64,000 nt of DNA from Clitopilus passeckerianus (lineage: Eukaryota > Basidiomycota > Agaricomycetes > Agaricales > Entolomataceae). The stretch spans positions 1,674,001 through 1,738,000 of the forward strand of contig CALYLX010000126.1 in the NCBI GenBank assembly GCA_944990035.1, written 5' to 3'. Under the pieces are notes generated by a model. That model made no database searches and was not told the DNA's origin. It saw nothing but the letters and a program-made list of their open reading frames with translations. Both the position numbers and the translations under genes were made by a program. Of the stretch, positions 12,860-23,982 are shown one piece after another; position 1 is the stretch's first letter; the number at the start of each line of letters is the position of its first letter.

Positions 12860-13480
12860 ATGGCGGAAATACTCACGAACACTGCTCGACCCAAGACATC
12901 TGCTACCCTTACAGTCCGGGTCATTAAATCTTTCGAGTTTAGGACGGAGAAGAGCCTTGTGCTGCACGACATAAACCTTGAAACGACAACAGTCGGCCGG
13001 CTCAAGGAGATCGTGCGTCAAGGTATACTACCGCCCATAGAAGGATCACCTTTCGATCAAGGTCTAATTTCGTAGCTGTACTCAGCAAGCCAGGATGGAA
13101 GCCATATCGCAATGTCTCTTTAGGTGGGATCATCTGCTTTTGAGGCTATCAGATGACCAATAGCATACAAGATACGTTGAAACTTTATACCAAGGCTCAT
13201 GGCGCCAAGGTCAGCCTTCCTCTTCATTTTAACTCTGAACATGTCTGTTGAACATCATATAGACGACCAACTTGATTATCAACCTCGACCATGACGATTG
13301 GATTCTTGACGACGACAGCCAAACCTTGGCTGCCTTAGGGTTTGGTGAGCTGGTCATTCTCATTTGAGGTTGACTCTGACCTAATGCTGTGCAGAAAACG
13401 AAACAGAAGTTAGTTTCTTCAATAGAGATCGATATGAAGCTTTTAAGCGCAACCCAGTCGTACGTCCCGTAAACGATTGA
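12860..13480 (+). CDS. UPF0538 (C2orf76-like, DUF2340) protein
   Basis: Small conserved eukaryotic protein of unknown molecular function. Exon 1 gives TLTVRVIKSFEFRTEKSLVLHDINLE. After an intron starting at 13022-13023 comes the short exon KPGWKPYRNVSL, which joins DTLKLYTKAHGAK (about 13172-13208). Later exons give LIINLDHDDWILDDDSQTLA and NETEVSFFNRDRYEAFKRNP. The order TVRxIKSFE ... LDTLKLYTKAHG ... TEVSFF matches the family, which has a ubiquitin-like beta-grasp look. The C terminus is set at TGA 13478-13480 (NPVVRPVND). Relatives usually end shortly after NPVV, so a last small intron is possible. Convergent with the Ydj1-type gene. Confidence 0.78.
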
Positions 13481-13640
13481 CGGATTCCATACCAATGCTC
13501 ACATGCGCACTAGACCAGCTGGGATTCCTAGCAAAGGTATTAAAAATGATGTATGGTCGACTATGTTTACAGTGTACATGATGCTAGTATCTATGGGTTG
13601 GAAAATCGAATGCTCCTACAATTAACGGATACAAATGAGA

Positions 13641-15110
13641 TCACTGGTTGGCACACTGTACTCTAGGCTCGTCTGAATCTTCGTCCATGTGGTCATCCGT
13701 AATACCACCCTTGTGTCGACTGTCGGTGTCGTTGAGGCGTACCTCCTCCATGAGTACATTCTTCTCAAAGCTTTCGAGGGGTTGCCGAGGAGGCAGTGCT
13801 TGCTCGAGGAGAGGGATCTTGTCGATATCGATAGACTCGGGGAAGACGACGTCCAGCTTGACGTACATATCTCCTGGTTCGTGATGCCGTTGAGACGGCA
13901 TGCCTTGGCCATAGATAACTTTAAGATCGCCTTGAAAAAGAAGAACATTAATTATGGGGAAAGTGCCAAGTCCACTACACTCACCATTCTTGATCACCTC
14001 TCCTGGTTCAAGGTGGACAAGTAGAGCCCTGTCGTCGAGATGTTTAATGGCAAACTGACCTCCTGCCAATGCAGTCAGGAGATCGATCTTGAAGTCGATA
14101 ATGAGGTCGTTTTCGTGGCGTTTGAAGCGGTCGTGTGGCTTCTCTTCAATAACAATGATCACATCTCCTGGTTCAGCGCCAGGAGCTTGATCGCTCTCGC
14201 CCCGGAATTGGACTGTTTGGCCACCCTTCATCCCCTTATCGATGTGGACTTCGAGCATTTTCTTGTCAGAGACCGTCTTCTTCCCTTTGCAGGCACCGCA
14301 TCGATCTTTGGGGTTGATCATCTCTCCCGTTCCCGAACACTCGTCGCAGTTGGTCTGTATCTGCTGGATCATAGGTCCCATCTGTCGCATCATAACCTTG
14401 ATACCACGACCGCTACAAGACGTGCACGTTCGCACAGCGCCCTCCTTGCCACCTTTGCCTTTGCACTTTGTGCAGATGATGTTCCGTGTCAAGGCCAGCT
14501 TGGTGGTCTTCCCTTTGTACAGGTCTTCCAAGGAGACGTGGACACGGTGAACGAGATCTTTTGTCCTCTTGGGACCTTGAGATCGTCCACCCCCTCCACC
14601 GAAGAATCCGCCACCTCCACCGAACAACTGGCTGAAAAGATCCTGAAAATTTCATTTGGATCAACGTGAACAAAAATTCATTCGAATAATACACACCTGA
14701 GGGTCCATACCACCCATACCACCTTGCTCGGAGAGTCCTGCTTCACCCCTTGCATCATATATCGAACGTCTTTCAGGGTCGGATAGGACCTCGTAGCTGT
14801 GAAGGAGGTCAGCGCCAGTATTGGATGAAAATAGCAGGCCGCTTACGCATGTGTCACTTCCTTGAAGAGTTCTGGGTCACCACCCTTGTCGGGATGGAGG
14901 CGGAGTGCCCTGGATAGAAAGGTCGTCAGAAATGCAGTGTGCAACGTGAGGCTGAACTTGCACTACTTTTTACGGTAGGCCTTTTTCAGATCAGCATCTG
15001 AGGCATTGGGAGGAACTTCAAGAAGGTCGTAAAATTTACTGTCAAAAGCTGAGATTTAGCCATCATTTCTCATCTTTCAGATACACAAACTCTTACGTTT
15101 CCTTGACCAT
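13641..15110 (-). CDS. YDJ1: Type I Hsp40 co-chaperone, Ydj1/Mas5 family
   Basis: Stimulates Hsp70 ATPase and delivers unfolded clients. The J domain starts MVKETFYDLLEVPPNASD and contains the HPD motif (ALRLHPDKGGD, near 14,890). A Gly/Phe-rich segment (LFGGGGGFFGGGGG) follows. The cysteine-rich domain has four CxxCxGxG-type repeats (CTKCKGKGG, CTSCSGRG, CDECSGTG, CGACKGKK), then a two-part client-binding domain. The C terminus reads VQCANQ, a CaaX box predicted to be farnesylated as in yeast Ydj1, which would place part of the pool on ER and mitochondrial membranes. Introns lie at about 13,937-13,984, 14,645-14,697, 14,800-14,846, 14,911-14,965 and 15,040-15,097. ATG is at 15110. The gene is 167 bp downstream of the omega-amidase gene on the same strand. 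Confidence 0.96.
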
Positions 15111-15276
15111 GGTGAGTAGAAGGAGAGAAGGGGTGCTGTGCTGTTGCAGCGGATGGCAGCGGCTGTGATCTTTTTCTTTACAAATGCGGTCCTTCCACGA
15201 ACATCTAGAGTGTTCTACAGGTATTACAAAAAAGGAAACTATTTCCTTATACGGATTTCCGGTATTTTTTGCCCTT

Positions 15277-16726
15277 CTACTTGCTCACATCGGGATAAAC
15301 ATCGAATCGACGCTGTACCGTAACGGGAATTCCACGGCGAGCATCTTCGAGTACGCGAGGCTCTGTTGGAAGAAAAAAATAAATCAGACGTTTTGTTGGT
15401 GGACACGACTTCAGATCTAACCAATGTCTGCATAAATGATCTCTTCGCCTTCCTTCGCTTCTCCAATGACTTGACCCCTGCAAAGGAGCTCGTTAGAAAA
15501 CCGCGTCAAAATGGAACGAAGCGGTAGCAGGTCTTACATAGGGTCAACCACCATAGAATGGCCCCACTGCATCGTCCACAGTCAGCTTTGCCCTTGTACT
15601 ACGTTTATTCACATACCGCGTGGTAGCCAGCGCTCGAATCTCGAGCTGGGCTACACATCGACACGAAGACCTGATTGTCCACAGCACTTTTGTGACTTTA
15701 GATAAGCTGCGTAAAAGAGTTACACATTCAGGGATTACTGACCGTGCTCGTTGTAAGAGTTCCCAGTGGAGCGGTCCCGTAGTCAAATTGAATGCACCAG
15801 GATAAATCAAAACATGACAACCTACAGATGTTTAGTTCAATGTACACTGGTATTTTTGAGAGTATGTCTTACCACGGCGGGCAGAAATCATCGCAAGCTC
15901 AGGGAAGCGTATATCGTAACAAATGCCCAGACCAATTCGGGCAAATTCTACTCCTTTCCGTTTAGTCATCGGGAGGGAAATCGTGACGATGAAGACATGC
16001 CAGTATCAAAGAAATTCGTTGTTTCTCCTCCCGTGAGTGTCTCGCTTTCCTATGGGCATCTCAGGGATCCGAGCAATAGTGGTATCGACTCGGAGAACGG
16101 ACCGTGAATTTAATCTTTCCCGGAATCTCAATGTCGAATAGGTGGACCTTCCGATGAATGGCTATCAGGTCTCCTGCATGAACGTTGCTTCTTTAGCGTC
16201 AATGGGACATGTAAAAGATAGGTTACGCACCTTTGGGATTGTACACCGTACAGGTGTTGTATATCTTGCCCGTTTCCCCATCTCGCTCAGGGATCGACCC
16301 TACACGAACGTTTTCAGTCAGATTATGGCAGCTCGGATGGCGTGAATTCTCTTTCACCTCCAATGAGCCAAGTTCCTGTTTCCTTTGCTGCTGCAGAAAG
16401 CATTTGGACGCTCGTGCTTTCTGACCTGGATGTGTCATACTCTGAGCCCTGTTTATAGTTTATGTTTTCCGCATAGACAGGGAAGTGAAGATGGCCGTAA
16501 GGGGAGTTGAAGCATTCCTATGTCGTTCGTTAGTGCAACTCCGCGACAGCTCGGAAATGAATCATACCGGAAGCACGATTAGGTTCGGTCGTTTCAATTT
16601 GTTATTGGCGGCTTTGAGGATCTGCTGACGCGCATGATTAAGGTTAACAGCTTTGTCTGCCCCTATGTTCCCCAGTTGAATAAGGGCCAATGTAAACGGG
16701 CGGAAAGTTGGTGGTTTAGGAATCAT
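15277..16726 (-). CDS. NIT2: Omega-amidase, Nit2-like nitrilase superfamily
   Basis: Carbon-nitrogen hydrolase expected to deaminate alpha-ketoglutaramate and alpha-ketosuccinamate, clearing by-products of glutamine and asparagine transamination. The N terminus [20 protein letters not shown] is followed by the catalytic Glu region (PNLIVLP then [10 protein letters not shown]), the catalytic Lys region ([14 protein letters not shown], near 16,135) and the catalytic Cys in [14 protein letters not shown] (near 15,910). [20 protein letters not shown] and the C terminus [20 protein letters not shown] complete the fold. [18 protein letters not shown] matches the Nit2 rather than the Nit1 subfamily. 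Eight or more small introns. The start is the ATG at 16726 ([15 protein letters not shown]); the next gene starts divergently at 16857. Confidence 0.93.
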
Positions 16727-16856
16727 TGCTACTGTGGATGGGGAAAGATCACTGCGGATTTCTGACTCTGACGCTGGTCTCCACATCAATCGCACCATAT
16801 GTGTGCTATCATCCTCAACTGGTGCAGGAACTACTAGGGCTCTCTTTCTGAATTCC

Positions 16857-18166
16857 ATGTCCCTCATCGTTGTCTATAACCCTGTTTGCGGTGATGGTAC
16901 CGCTAAAGCCTTCTTCACGGAGACTGTGTTGCCCTTGCTGGAACAACACCAACGGAAGGTAGATCACACCATCGAAACAGCGTATGCCGGGCATGCTGGA
17001 GAGGCTCTGGCAGGCATCCTGCTGGGGGGTTCAGATTCAGAAACCACGATCGTACTGGGCTCTGGCGATGGCACCCTGCATGAAATTATCAATCGTCTAT
17101 CTACTGTCAACCCTCCTTCTGGACAGTTTCTGCCCAAGATAAACCTCGTGCTTGTTCCTTGCGGAACAGCGAATGCATTATTTTACTCCCTCTTTCCCCC
17201 CGGTGATGGAACGACTACACTGTCAGACCCTACATTCAGGACTCGCTCGTTACAGGCTTTTCTCATGTTGGGAGGGACGATCCCACTTACACTCGCGATT
17301 TCCACCTTATCCGCCCCCCCTGCAACCAAAGGGCGTCCCAAAGTGACAGTTTCCGCTGTCGTGACTTCGACATCACTTCATGCAGCCATACTGAACGATT
17401 CCGAACATCTAAGAGCTGAACACCCTGGTATTGAAAGGTCGGATTCGTTCTACTCTCTACGTTATAGAGTTATCGCTGACATGTCTTCAGATTTAAGATT
17501 GCAGCCCGTCAGAATAGCACTAAATGGTACCAGGCATCCGTCAAGCTTCTCCCGGTTTCGGGGATTGGCATCGTTCAAGTATACGACCCAACTTCACAGA
17601 CCTTCAAAGACCACCCACTCTCTTCTCTAGATGACCCAATAGTAGACCTTGAAGGTCCTTTCATGTATTTTTTGTCGACCGTAAACGTGGACCGCCTGGA
17701 GTCAGCTTTCCGAATTGCACCCCTTGCTAGGACTTTGCCACCTGCGAAAGCCTCCTGTGAACTGGTTATAGTGCGCCCATCTAGAGACCCCTCTAATGAC
17801 GAACAAGATACACACGAAGCAAGAGAGGCCTTCGTTCCAAAGATTTGGTCGGTCCTCGGAGGTGCATATGATAACGGATCCCATATTGGAGCTCTCTACG
17901 ACGAGGACGGGACGATTTCACATGAGGGAAGCGGCATCCCTGTCGTTGAATATGTCCGCTGTGGAGGCTGGGAATGGATACCTGTAAGTGTAGATGAATG
18001 ATTCTCGCCACGAAACCTAATGTCTGATATTTCCAAGGATGAATCCGATCCTGGTGCTCATATACTCTGCTCAGACGGAGCAATTCTGCATATCGAGGAG
18101 GGAGGCAGGGTAGTATGTGTGGCCGCAACACCTCAAGACCAAGCTGGGTTTGCTGTTTATGTTTAA
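16857..18166 (+). CDS. Diacylglycerol/sphingoid-base kinase catalytic domain protein
   Basis: Lipid-kinase fold protein that would phosphorylate a lipid alcohol such as diacylglycerol or a long-chain base. It begins MSLIVVYNPVCGDGTAKAFF (the phosphate-loop-like start of the DAGK domain). The ATP-binding signature is GSGDGTLHEIINRL, where most relatives have GGDGT. NLVLVPCGTANALFYSL replaces the usual PxGTGNDxA. An intron (about 17,438-17,490) restores the frame to RFKIAARQNSTKWYQASVKL. A further intron near 17,983-18,037 leads to DPGAHILCSDGAILHIEEGG and the end at TAA 18164-18166. No transmembrane helix or signal peptide is apparent. At about 400 residues it is compact; the substrate cannot be inferred. 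Divergent from the omega-amidase gene. Confidence 0.87.
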
Positions 18167-18282
18167 GGGATAGGGGGGGAACTTGCAAAATTGTTGAATT
18201 TGGAGATCGTAGTATTTGTGTCATTTCATACAATGTTGCGGGGATACATAACAGTAGATTGTTCCCGCTGAGTTTCGTATAA

Positions 18283-19214
18283 TCACTTGTTCGGAAGCGC
18301 AGCACGGACGGCCTCACTAGCCAAGGCCGATACCTCTTCAACGGTTCCGGAGCTGTCAATCTGCAAGCCAGACCTAGATCAGGCAGTGAAGGTTGGAACG
18401 AGATGGTAATGGTTACCTTGCTGACTTTCCCGAGATTGGCATAATGGTTAATTACTGGCATGGTATCTGCCTCATAAACCTCTGACCGGCGGTTCTTCAG
18501 TTGAACGTCATTAGGGCTTAAATGGAAAGCTGCTTACTGAAGCGTTTCTTGATGCTCTCTATGTTGTCGTCTTCCCTACCGCTTGTTTGTCCTCTAATAA
18601 GCAACCGTTCAAGCATCACGTCTTCCGAGGTGGAGAAAAATAGAACGAGTCTTGAAGGGCAGACCTTGACAAATGTCAGTAGGTTTGTCTGTGGCCAATA
18701 GTGACTATGTGCTTGAACACTGACTGTTTCGTCGAATTTGAGAGCCTGATCCATTTTGCGAGGGAAACCATCAATAAGAAACCTGCCCCGACCATCCTGC
18801 CACCCTTTGCCTGGTCGGTTCTCCTGCATGGTTGCAGCCATGGCATTTTCAAGAAGCTTGATGGTGACCTCCATGGGCACAATGTTGCCTTCTCGGATGT
18901 ATGTTCGAATCAGTTCACCATAGGTGGAACCTTCACGATTCTGTTCTGCGCGGAGTAGATCGCCAGCTGTCGAGAGAAGATCAGCCTTGTAGGCAAGAAG
19001 AAGTACCGCACTCTACCTGACAGGTGGCAAAAGTCGAAGTCTTTCACTAAAAGTTCGCATTGCGTCCCTTTGCCTACACGGTGGTTTAGTTACGCGTCAG
19101 TTCAGAGAAAGTAAAGTACTCACCAGCTCCGGGACCACCCAAGACGAAGACGACAGTGACTTGATTAGGGTCGAACACTGTTTGATGCCTGTTATCGATT
19201 GCAGGTGGTGCCAT
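18283..19214 (-). CDS. URA6: UMP/CMP kinase (uridylate kinase)
   Basis: Phosphorylates UMP (and CMP/dUMP) with ATP in pyrimidine nucleotide synthesis. The N terminus MAPPAIDNRHQTVFDPNQ is followed by the P-loop VVFVLGGPGAGKGTQC. Then come the NMP-binding region (SAGDLLRAEQNREGSTYGEL, and EGNIVPMEVTIKLLENAM), FLIDGFPRKMDQALKF with the family DGFPR motif, and the lid ERLLIRGQTSGREDDN. The C-terminal exon reads TMPVINHYANLGKV and ends ALPNK with TGA at 18283-18285. The length (about 205 residues) is that of yeast Ura6. Introns fall near 18,365-18,416, 18,469-18,530, 18,660-18,720 and others. The ATG at 19214 lies five bases after the stop of a 57-codon ORF on the same strand (see separate entry). 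Confidence 0.95.
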
Positions 19215-19219
19215 GTCAG

Positions 19220-19393
19220 CTATTTCTGTGGTTCACTCTGACGAGGAGGTACTAGAGGATGATCCAATTGACGAGGCTGAGCAGATGCGGGATACGAAGC
19301 TTCACGTTTCTTGACGATGAGCGCGAAAGCAGAGAAAGACGAAACGGTGAGGGCAAGCAATACCCAAGGGTTTGGTCCACGTCGAACAGACAT
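19220..19393 (-). CDS. 57-residue ORF with one predicted membrane helix, directly upstream of URA6
   Basis: Not recognised as a known family. The intronless frame reads MSVRRGPNPWVLLALTVSS at its start. A basic N terminus (RR) is followed by a hydrophobic stretch of about 17 residues (WVLLALTVSSFSAFALI), a basic flank (KKRE) and a polar, Pro-rich tail; this is the layout of a single-pass small membrane protein. The TAG stop (19220-19222) is separated from the URA6 ATG by five bases (CTGAC). It could be translated from the same mRNA as URA6 (bicistronic message with reinitiation), act as an upstream ORF, or be a chance frame. Its ATG at 19393 is 31 bp from the divergent Nup37 ATG. Evidence is limited to the composition and the spacing. 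Confidence 0.4.
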   Translation of the reverse strand: MSVRRGPNPWVLLALTVSSFSAFALIVKKREASYPASAQPRQLDHPLVPPRQSEPQK

Positions 19394-19424
19394 AAAATCA
19401 AAATAGGCAGCTGCTCCCGCATCA

Positions 19425-20823
19425 ATGGACCTCTCTCATCAACACCCAACTACCATTCGCGTCGTACGTGCTTGCTACAACGACGATGGCAAAGATCTTG
19501 TAGCAATTGCTGGTGAACACTCTGTCGATATTTTGTTCATAGTCGGTTCGCTTCAATTTCGAGTGCTATGAATTTCTTGTGAACCAAAGCCACCTCATTT
19601 AGAACGAATCCAGCATCGAAATCCTCGCGTCCTTTCATATCGGAACTCCAGTCACTACCATAGCTTGGTCTCCCGGGACAATTTCTCCAACTTCAAGCGC
19701 GTCATGGTCAATTGAGTAGGGCACCCATTGTCTGATGTGTGGCACTTGAACTGACCACCTGTGAAGGTTAGCAGTTGCAGGTTCAGACTTTGGACTCTAT
19801 ATATTGACAAAGTCGTCATCGCAAGATGAATACGTGTTCCCTTTCGGAGGTGGTCTCAGCGGCCATCATGGAAGAATTAATGACATGTCGTTCTGTGGTG
19901 GACGGGGGACGGATTCTACACGCTACCTTGCTACGGTGGCTGGTGAGTGTAATGTTCTCTGGGGATCTACAGCCAAACCCAACGATGGCTGAACTGTTTA
20001 TAGACGACAAGATGTTGATGGTGTGGGACCTTCTTCCCTCCGTCAATATACCCGCCAGTGGGCAGTCCTCGGATGGTCGGAATAGCCCTTCCAGACCTCA
20101 ACCTACTGCCTATGCGATTGCTTTCCGGCACCCGCTAACTGCTGTCGCTTCTCACGCATCTACTAGCAAGCAATTTGTTGTCGGTGACTCTCGAGGATCT
20201 GTGTTCGTGACGGACTGGCGCTCGGATCCCCAAGACACGACTATCGGTTCGAGGCATTCCAGTGTCCTAGAATTGACAGATCCGCTCCACTTGTCCTCCA
20301 CTACGCTTGGGTTGCCTACACATTGGTCTGGCTCCGTTGACTGGCGCAAGGATAATCCTGATATGTGTGTTATGCATTCCTTTCATTTTTTGCGTTCTGA
20401 ACGAAGCCTTGTTAGTATCGGGGCCCTGTACGGGTCCAAATTTTCGATCTGGGACATCTCTCAACTTCATGGTGGCAAGCCCACCGGTTCCGGAGTCAGT
20501 TTTCCAGAAGGGGGTCATCGCTTTAGGTTCGTCTGAATCTCTGGTTACTTGATTCTGGGTATAAACCTTCTTTTTCCGTTATATTCAGGTGGTGCCCGAC
20601 GTACACCGATTATTTTGCAGTGTCGACGCAATCTCCCTCAAAAGGGGCATTAATTCATGTCCATAATATCCATTACATGCAAGCGCAACCCACGCCTTTC
20701 CAAGTCTCATCTCGACCGCACTTTATTCAAGACTTTGATTTCCTAGCCTTACCAGGAATCCCCCGTATTGCGGCAGTGGTTGGGAAGTCACTGACTATTT
20801 TCTCAATTGGGGTTGATGCATAG
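19425..20823 (+). CDS. NUP37: Nucleoporin Nup37 (WD-repeat, Y-complex)
   Basis: Beta-propeller subunit of the Nup107-160 (Y) complex of the nuclear pore scaffold. It begins MDLSHQHPTTIRVVRACYND. After an intron near 19,531-19,591 the frame gives IEILASFHIGTPVTTIAWSP, matching the HHGVRVDGIAWSP blade of animal Nup37. Another exon reads GSDFGLYILTKS and LSGHHGRINDMSF. An intron of about 60 nt joins YLATVA to DDKMLMVWDLLPS, a clear WD blade. FAVSTQSPSKGALIHVHN and the end KSLTIFSIGVDA complete it. The short blades and block order fit Nup37 better than generic WD proteins. Budding yeast lacks this gene but fission yeast and basidiomycetes have it. Convergent with the transcription factor gene. 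Confidence 0.82.
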
Positions 20824-21001
20824 AATCAATGGCATATATTTGTAAATAGCTCAGTATTAGCAACAAGTTATAAAAAATACAAGAACGAAGGTTTGGACGC
20901 TAGAATTGCTTCTGCATTATAGGGAGTATGGAGGTAATGAAAGATATACTCAATGAAAGCTCGCAAAAACATCAAAATACATGTGGTTGAGGACAGCGGA
21001 A

Positions 21002-23982
21002 TCAATAGCTGAAGTTGTTCTGAACAGAGGACGGGTTTGGGGTATAGTGCATCGGCTGATTGTACGAGTGTCCGTAAGCAGGCTGGCTGTAACTAGGCTC
21101 ACCACCGTATCTTTCGACATGTTGAGGTGGAGAAGATGAACCCATGCCGTACCCATTGATACCAAGATTGGTTTCAGAAAACATCAGACGGTGGTAATGG
21201 GCATCTTGTTCGGACATAGTTGGTTCGTAGTTGTTGGAGTAGCCTTGGTATTGATATGCAGCGGATGTCTGAGGAGAGGATGGCCCGTGCGGGGCCCGTG
21301 CGGAGGGAAGATAATCTTGACCATATGCTTGCGAATGAGAAGGAGGGTTGACCGACGACGAGAAAGGCATGGTCGCTTCTTGTACCGGGTGGGATGGCTG
21401 TACGTGGTTTGCGTGCCCCTGGACTGCACCCTGGGATGTGGAGGGGGCTAGATAATTGCATTAGATATTCGTTCAGGCGGAAGTCTGATCTGTCTTACCC
21501 ATGAGACGGGGATCAAGCGGTATATTGTGATTACCATAGCGTTCACGGTCCTTTCTGGTGCTAGCTATGTCCGTTGTCACCAAGTTTTCGAGGAAGCGGG
21601 CATGGGTGACTGTTGAGATAATTTCTGAAGAGGTCGCGCATGTGTGCTTATAGGCGTCTGCGGTCTGACGGACAAGACTGTACACATCATCGGTCGAAAT
21701 CTGCAGAAACGGTGTTGCAGCAGAAGCTCGAGGAAGCTGAAAGATTCATAAGGCAACCGATGTCGGTGAAGAAGTAATATACAAACCTTCAGCAGCATGA
21801 TTGCAGAATATGCAGACATCACTAAAACAGAATCCTGGCCATAGCGCTGTATGACCCGCCGTTGGTCAGCAAGATATTCTGCATTGAGTAAACATCGGCA
21901 TACCAACATCCCCATGCTGGCAAAATCTTCAGAGACTATACGCAACGACTCGCGCGCACTGCGGAAACAAATTCTCAAAGACTCGATGTCTTCACTGGTA
22001 GCAGAGGCCTATGTTGTAAGAGGATCAGCCACGTTACAAGCTAGGTCTCAACACCGGAACGTACAGGAGATTTGATGATAGCTTGAACGGCGAATGAATT
22101 GAGATACAGTTTCACGTGGAGCGAAAAGAATAATAAGAGGGAAGTATGGAATCTCTGCCCCCCAGCTAGAAGACCATGAGATCACTCGAAATGGGAAATC
22201 ACTGAAGCATACCTCGGTTCATCTCATTCGTCCAGCGATCTGTCCATTCTTCAAGCTCAAGGTTGCAATTTTTCAGGCGGGCGTAGTCAACCTGGCGAGT
22301 CCCGCCAGGGCTCATGCATTGAGTGGACGCGTACACGTCAGCAACCTTAAGGCAAGTATGAGGGGTGGAATGTATGTCAGAAAAGGGTCAACATACCGTA
22401 ACACGGCGAAGAGCAACGAAGGCGGCCACTATGATATCTTCATGTCTGATAGCAGCATCGCCTTCTTTGTGCCAAGTGGCGGAATGGCGGACGAGATCAT
22501 CCTCGGGAAGCATCCAGTGTTTGCCGGTCTGAGTGCTGAGACTACGGTCGTGAACGAACAAGACAAGATAGGTCCGCTCTCGGTTACGACGCTCTAGTTT
22601 TTGTAGTTCAGTCTCGTTGGCAGGCGGATTCGGCACAAAGCGGTTTAGGCCAAGCTCTACGGCCATCCGACAAGCCTGGTACACGTTGATTAAGCGATGA
22701 GCAAGGGGGATGAAAGTAAGTGGAACATACGTAGCCGATATAAGTCCATGTGCGCTAAAATTGAGAGTCAACAAAGACTAAAGGTCGAGATGAATGAACG
22801 CACATTATCGTCGGGGATGCTCCAATACGTAAGGCAGGCGAATGCTTGCACGACCTCAACACGCTTCCAGGCCTCGGCGAATGCTTTAACGGCGAGCTCC
22901 TGCGCAAGCTTCTGACACGGCTTAAATGCTTCAGGTTTGAAAAACTTGCACCCTGCCATGATAATAGTTGTGAATAGGAAAGGGCATTTGGACCTGACAT
23001 AGGTCACCGTGTGGAGTGAGGGGTCGAACAAGTTAATGAAGGGGTTTAGTCGGAGATATAGAATGTCAAAGAACACTTTGGCGTCGTCCTCGTTGATGAT
23101 GCCAGCTGAGATAGGGTCCTGAACGCCGGAGAGTTCTGGGGTCGACTTGGACTGGGAGGCTGGGGGCGACGGGCGCTGCTGACTTCCGCGCGCGGGAGCC
23201 GATTCTTCGGGGTTGAGAATAGTCTTGAAAAAAGAGTTCCGTCGTGTTTCGCACTTGATCATTTCTGCGGGGACAGGACGGATCGATTCTTCGGGTTGGT
23301 CGGCATCTTGTTCCTCCTCAACGTCCATGGAACGGCCGCCTGGTCCGGTACGGCCATAGTCGTCAATCGTGTACGTGGACGATCCTTCTCCTTGGAATTG
23401 AGACGAGCCCCAGACGTTCTCAAGAGGTTGCATGCTGGAGTAATGCGCGTCATGTGTGCTTCCTCTTGGTTCAGCACTTTCGGTAGCCTGGGACTTCAGC
23501 TTCGCGGTGTTGAGCCCTTTTTCAAGTCGACGAAGCATCTTCGAAGCCTCGGATAATCTGGAAGAATGCATAAGCATAAGCTGGGAGGGCGTTATTCGCC
23601 AAGACTCACTTTGAACCAGGCTTTCGTCCACGACGATGTTTCTCGAAGACACACCTGCACAGCCCTCATGAGCGAAGACTTGGTTGACGACTATGTTTCA
23701 CTCACTCTACGTTGGACCTCTTGCATCGCTGGCAGGCTTTCAATCCATCTTCAGCACCAACACATTTCATCTAAGGTGGAATAAACAGAGGATACAAAGA
23801 GTGGCGTGGCGGCCAACAGACCTTGGCTTGTCTACATGTCGTACAAGCGCGGGCGCCTCGAACAATAGGTGCCTTTGAGCTGGAAGAAATGTATGAATAC
23901 ACATTGCCAAAATGTTTTAGGAGACATGCAATGTTACTTACGAGGACTTGGAGTCCGAAGGGGAATCGGTGTTGTCGTTCAT
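21002..23982 (-). CDS. Zn2Cys6 transcription factor with fungal-specific TF domain
   Basis: DNA-binding regulator of the Gal4 type. The zinc cluster is split by introns. Exon 1 encodes MNDNTDSPSDSKS, exon 2 gives ACTTCRQAK, the next MKC then ACQRCKRSNVE, and the next CVFEKHRRGRKPGSK. Joined, the cysteines are spaced C-x2-C-x6-C-x9-C-x2-C-x6-C, a canonical binuclear cluster, with a basic linker. SEASKMLRRLEKGL may be a dimerisation coil. The middle homology region includes FFDILYLRLNPFINLFDPSL, CLTYWSIPDDN, ACRMAVELGLNRF and GKHWMLPEDDLVRH. The C-terminal exon is Gln/Pro/Ser/Tyr-rich and probably an activation domain, ending VQNNFSY at TGA 21002-21004. Target genes cannot be inferred. Confidence 0.93.

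Noticed and set aside
14040..14669. 209-codon frame antisense to the Ydj1-type gene
   Set aside because: Shadow of the strongly biased J-protein coding strand; the sense protein is unambiguous.
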